From: Legionellales bacterium
GTDB lineage: Bacteria > Pseudomonadota > Gammaproteobacteria > WLWR01
Length of the DNA stretch: 7,168 bases
Assembly: GCA_012103495.1 (NCBI GenBank)
Contig: WLWR01000087.1
Location: 1-7,168 of the forward strand
Direction of reading: 5' to 3'
This document shows, in pieces, positions 6,050 to 7,168 of this stretch. The translations under genes and the position numbers were made by a program. Every line of letters starts with the position of its first letter. The stretch's first letter is position 1. The notes under the pieces were generated by a model that saw only the letters and a program-made list of their open reading frames with translations, did no database searches and was not told the origin of the DNA.

Positions 6050-6340
6050 ATGCCAAAGTTACGCAAGCGATATAGTGCGGAAGAAAAAGTAAGGATTGTA
6101 TTAGCGAGTTTGAGCGGTCAATGGACGCAATCGCAGATAAGTTCAAAATACGGAGTTCATGCGACGCAGATTAGTAATTGGAAGCGAGAATTTAAATCAA
6201 GGGTTGCGGATATATTCCGAAATAAACGTGGGAAGGAGGACTTGGAGAAGGATGCGCTGATTGAAACACTCTATAAAGAGATAGGCCGCCAGAAAGTTGA
6301 ACTTGACTGGTTGAAAAAAAAATCTGAGTGGCTCGATTAA
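6050..6340 (+). CDS. IS3-family transposase OrfA (helix-turn-helix protein)
   Basis: The 96-residue OrfA supplies the DNA-binding part of the transposase. Residues 8-50 form the HTH_Tnp_1-type domain: YSAEEKVRIVLASLSG, then a helix-turn-helix covering SQISSKYGVHATQISNWKRE. Residues about 63-90 (LEKDALIETLYKEIGRQKVE onwards) form a leucine-zipper-like coiled coil for multimerisation, as in other IS3 OrfA proteins. The last residues, KKKSEWLD, are read across nine consecutive A bases (6314-6322), and the stop is TAA 6338-6340. OrfA ends in a different frame from OrfB, and the offset is +1 instead of the usual -1. With one more A in the run, OrfA would instead end KKKI at residue 92 and OrfB would be in the standard -1 frame. 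Confidence 0.9.
   Translation: MPKLRKRYSAEEKVRIVLASLSGQWTQSQISSKYGVHATQISNWKREFKSRVADIFRNKRGKEDLEKDALIETLYKEIGRQKVELDWLKKKSEWLD
6314..6322 (+). other. A9 slippery run at the orfA/orfB junction
   Basis: Nine A residues lie where OrfA must switch to OrfB. OrfB's frame opens just after a TGA at 6312-6314 and OrfA stops at 6338-6340, so the switch must happen in this short window, and A9 is its only homopolymer. A -1 shift here meets TGA at 6325-6327. Only a +1 (or -2) shift, or a transcript with one A fewer, gives the OrfAB fusion of about 371 aa. Confidence 0.7.
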
Positions 6341-7166
6341 GGAAAAATGCCATTGTATAGAGCCAGCTCATCCCAAGTTAAGTATTTCTCGTCAATGCGA
6401 GCTATTGGGTTTGTCACGCTCAAGTTATTACCATCAACCGGCAGAGGCAGTGGATGAAGTGAGTTTGGTATTGATGCAGTTGATAGACGAAGAATACACA
6501 CGTCATCCCTTTATAGGGACACGGCGTATGATGCATTATCTAAGGCGCTGTGGTTATGTTGTGAATCGCAAGCGAGTTCAGAGCTTATATCGAAGAATGG
6601 GTATTGAGGCGATTTATCCATCACCTAAGCTGAGTCGTTCCAACCCCCAGCATACGCACTATCCCTATTTATTAAGGGGCGTAACGGTCACTCATTGTGA
6701 TCAGATTTGGAGTACTGACATTACGTATATCCGCCTGAAACAAGGCTTTGTGTATTTAATGGCGATTATCGACTGGTACAGTCGGTTTGTGCTGGATTGG
6801 CAACTGAGTACTCATTTAGAAGCTGATTTTTGTGTTGAATTATTAGAAAGGACACTGGCGTCTTCAAGCAGCGTCTGCGGCATATTCAATACGGATCAAG
6901 GCGCTCAGTTTACATCTCATGATTTCATTGAGGTGCTCAAAACCCATGGGATTCAGATCAGCATGGATGGCCGAGGCCGAGCATTAGATAATATTTTTGT
7001 AGAGCGCTTATGGCGTAGCGTCAAGTACGAGTGTATTTATCTACGCGAATTTGCTAGCATCGCCTGCGTGAATGACGCATTGGAAGAGTACTTCAATTAT
7101 TATAACCACGAGCGATTTCATCAATCCTTGGGTTATCAGACACCTGCAGCCGTTTATCTGCAGTAA
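6336..7166 (+). CDS. IS3-family transposase OrfB (DDE integrase catalytic subunit)
   Basis: OrfB provides the catalytic core for copying out and inserting the IS. Its frame is open from 6315 and has no ATG near the beginning. The recognisable family sequence (IEPAHPKLS, SRQCELLGLSRSSYYH) starts at about 6357, well before the first TTG at 6405. It is therefore either reached by frame change at A9 or started at ATT 6336, which overlaps the OrfA stop; AUU initiation of OrfB is known in IS911. Counting from TTG 6405 as residue 1: HPFIGTRRMMHYLRRCGY (34-51) is an HTH_21-type region, and the integrase core has D105 (STDITY), D164 (NTDQGAQF) and E200 (VERLWRS). The last two are separated by 35 residues, the DD(35)E spacing, with K207 seven after the Glu. 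All catalytic residues are present. The start given is one choice among several. Confidence 0.87.
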   Translation: MKEKCHCIEPAHPKLSISRQCELLGLSRSSYYHQPAEAVDEVSLVLMQLIDEEYTRHPFIGTRRMMHYLRRCGYVVNRKRVQSLYRRMGIEAIYPSPKLSRSNPQHTHYPYLLRGVTVTHCDQIWSTDITYIRLKQGFVYLMAIIDWYSRFVLDWQLSTHLEADFCVELLERTLASSSSVCGIFNTDQGAQFTSHDFIEVLKTHGIQISMDGRGRALDNIFVERLWRSVKYECIYLREFASIACVNDALEEYFNYYNHERFHQSLGYQTPAAVYLQ

Positions 7167-7168
7167 AA

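Larger units (their letters stand above)
5987..7168 (+). mobile_element. IS3-family insertion sequence, left end to just past orfB (right end outside window)
   Basis: The element carries the IS3 signature: a small helix-turn-helix orfA and an overlapping orfB encoding a DDE transposase. Its left end is placed at TGGACC because IS3 ends normally begin with TG, and because the host reading frame stops making sense there. The orfB stop is 7164-7166, so the right inverted repeat and the target duplication are just beyond the window. If a 3 bp target was duplicated, it would be TAG at 5984-5986. I cannot assign the IS3 subgroup with certainty. Confidence 0.88.

Overview
The window looks like a piece of a gammaproteobacterial chromosome with moderately AT-rich DNA. 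It carries the conserved stringent-response and replication-repair block gmk-rpoZ-spoT-recG, all on the + strand. SpoT and RecG align essentially end to end with the Escherichia coli proteins as I remember them. The base composition, the absence of trmH between spoT and recG, and the presence of an IS3 element would suit a Legionellales/Coxiella-like organism. That placement is an inference, not a demonstrated identity.

Layout: positions 1-53 hold the last codons of gmk (guanylate kinase). rpoZ (RNA polymerase omega, 99-332) follows after a 45 bp gap. A 189 bp gap (333-521) contains two small palindromes and a possible promoter. Next comes spoT (522-2624, bifunctional ppGpp synthetase/hydrolase), then recG (2629-4740, replication-fork helicase) only 4 bp downstream. 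A cation diffusion facilitator metal exporter (4740-5870) overlaps the recG stop codon as TAATG. spoT, recG and the exporter therefore look like one transcription unit. The first part is functionally coherent: SpoT sets the ppGpp level, the omega N-terminus forms part of a ppGpp site on RNA polymerase, and Gmk feeds the GTP pool. The exporter has an HD-HD transport site, which predicts zinc selectivity, and an apparent second copy of its cytoplasmic domain.

Downstream of the exporter (5871-5986) is the 5' end of a lost gene. It shows a near-consensus Fur box, a good Shine-Dalgarno and a GTG start followed by eight codons. It is cut by the left end of an IS3-family insertion sequence that begins at about 5987 and runs past the right edge of the window. 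The IS has orfA (6050-6340) and a catalytically complete orfB (DDE transposase, ending at 7166). The two reading frames are offset by +1 at a run of nine A residues, not by the usual -1. This points to transcriptional slippage, a one-base deletion that has damaged this copy, or a homopolymer sequencing error.

I see no CRISPR array, tRNA, rRNA or wholly new system here. The points most worth following are the Fur-controlled gene broken by the IS, the A9 frame junction in the transposase, and the extended metal exporter.
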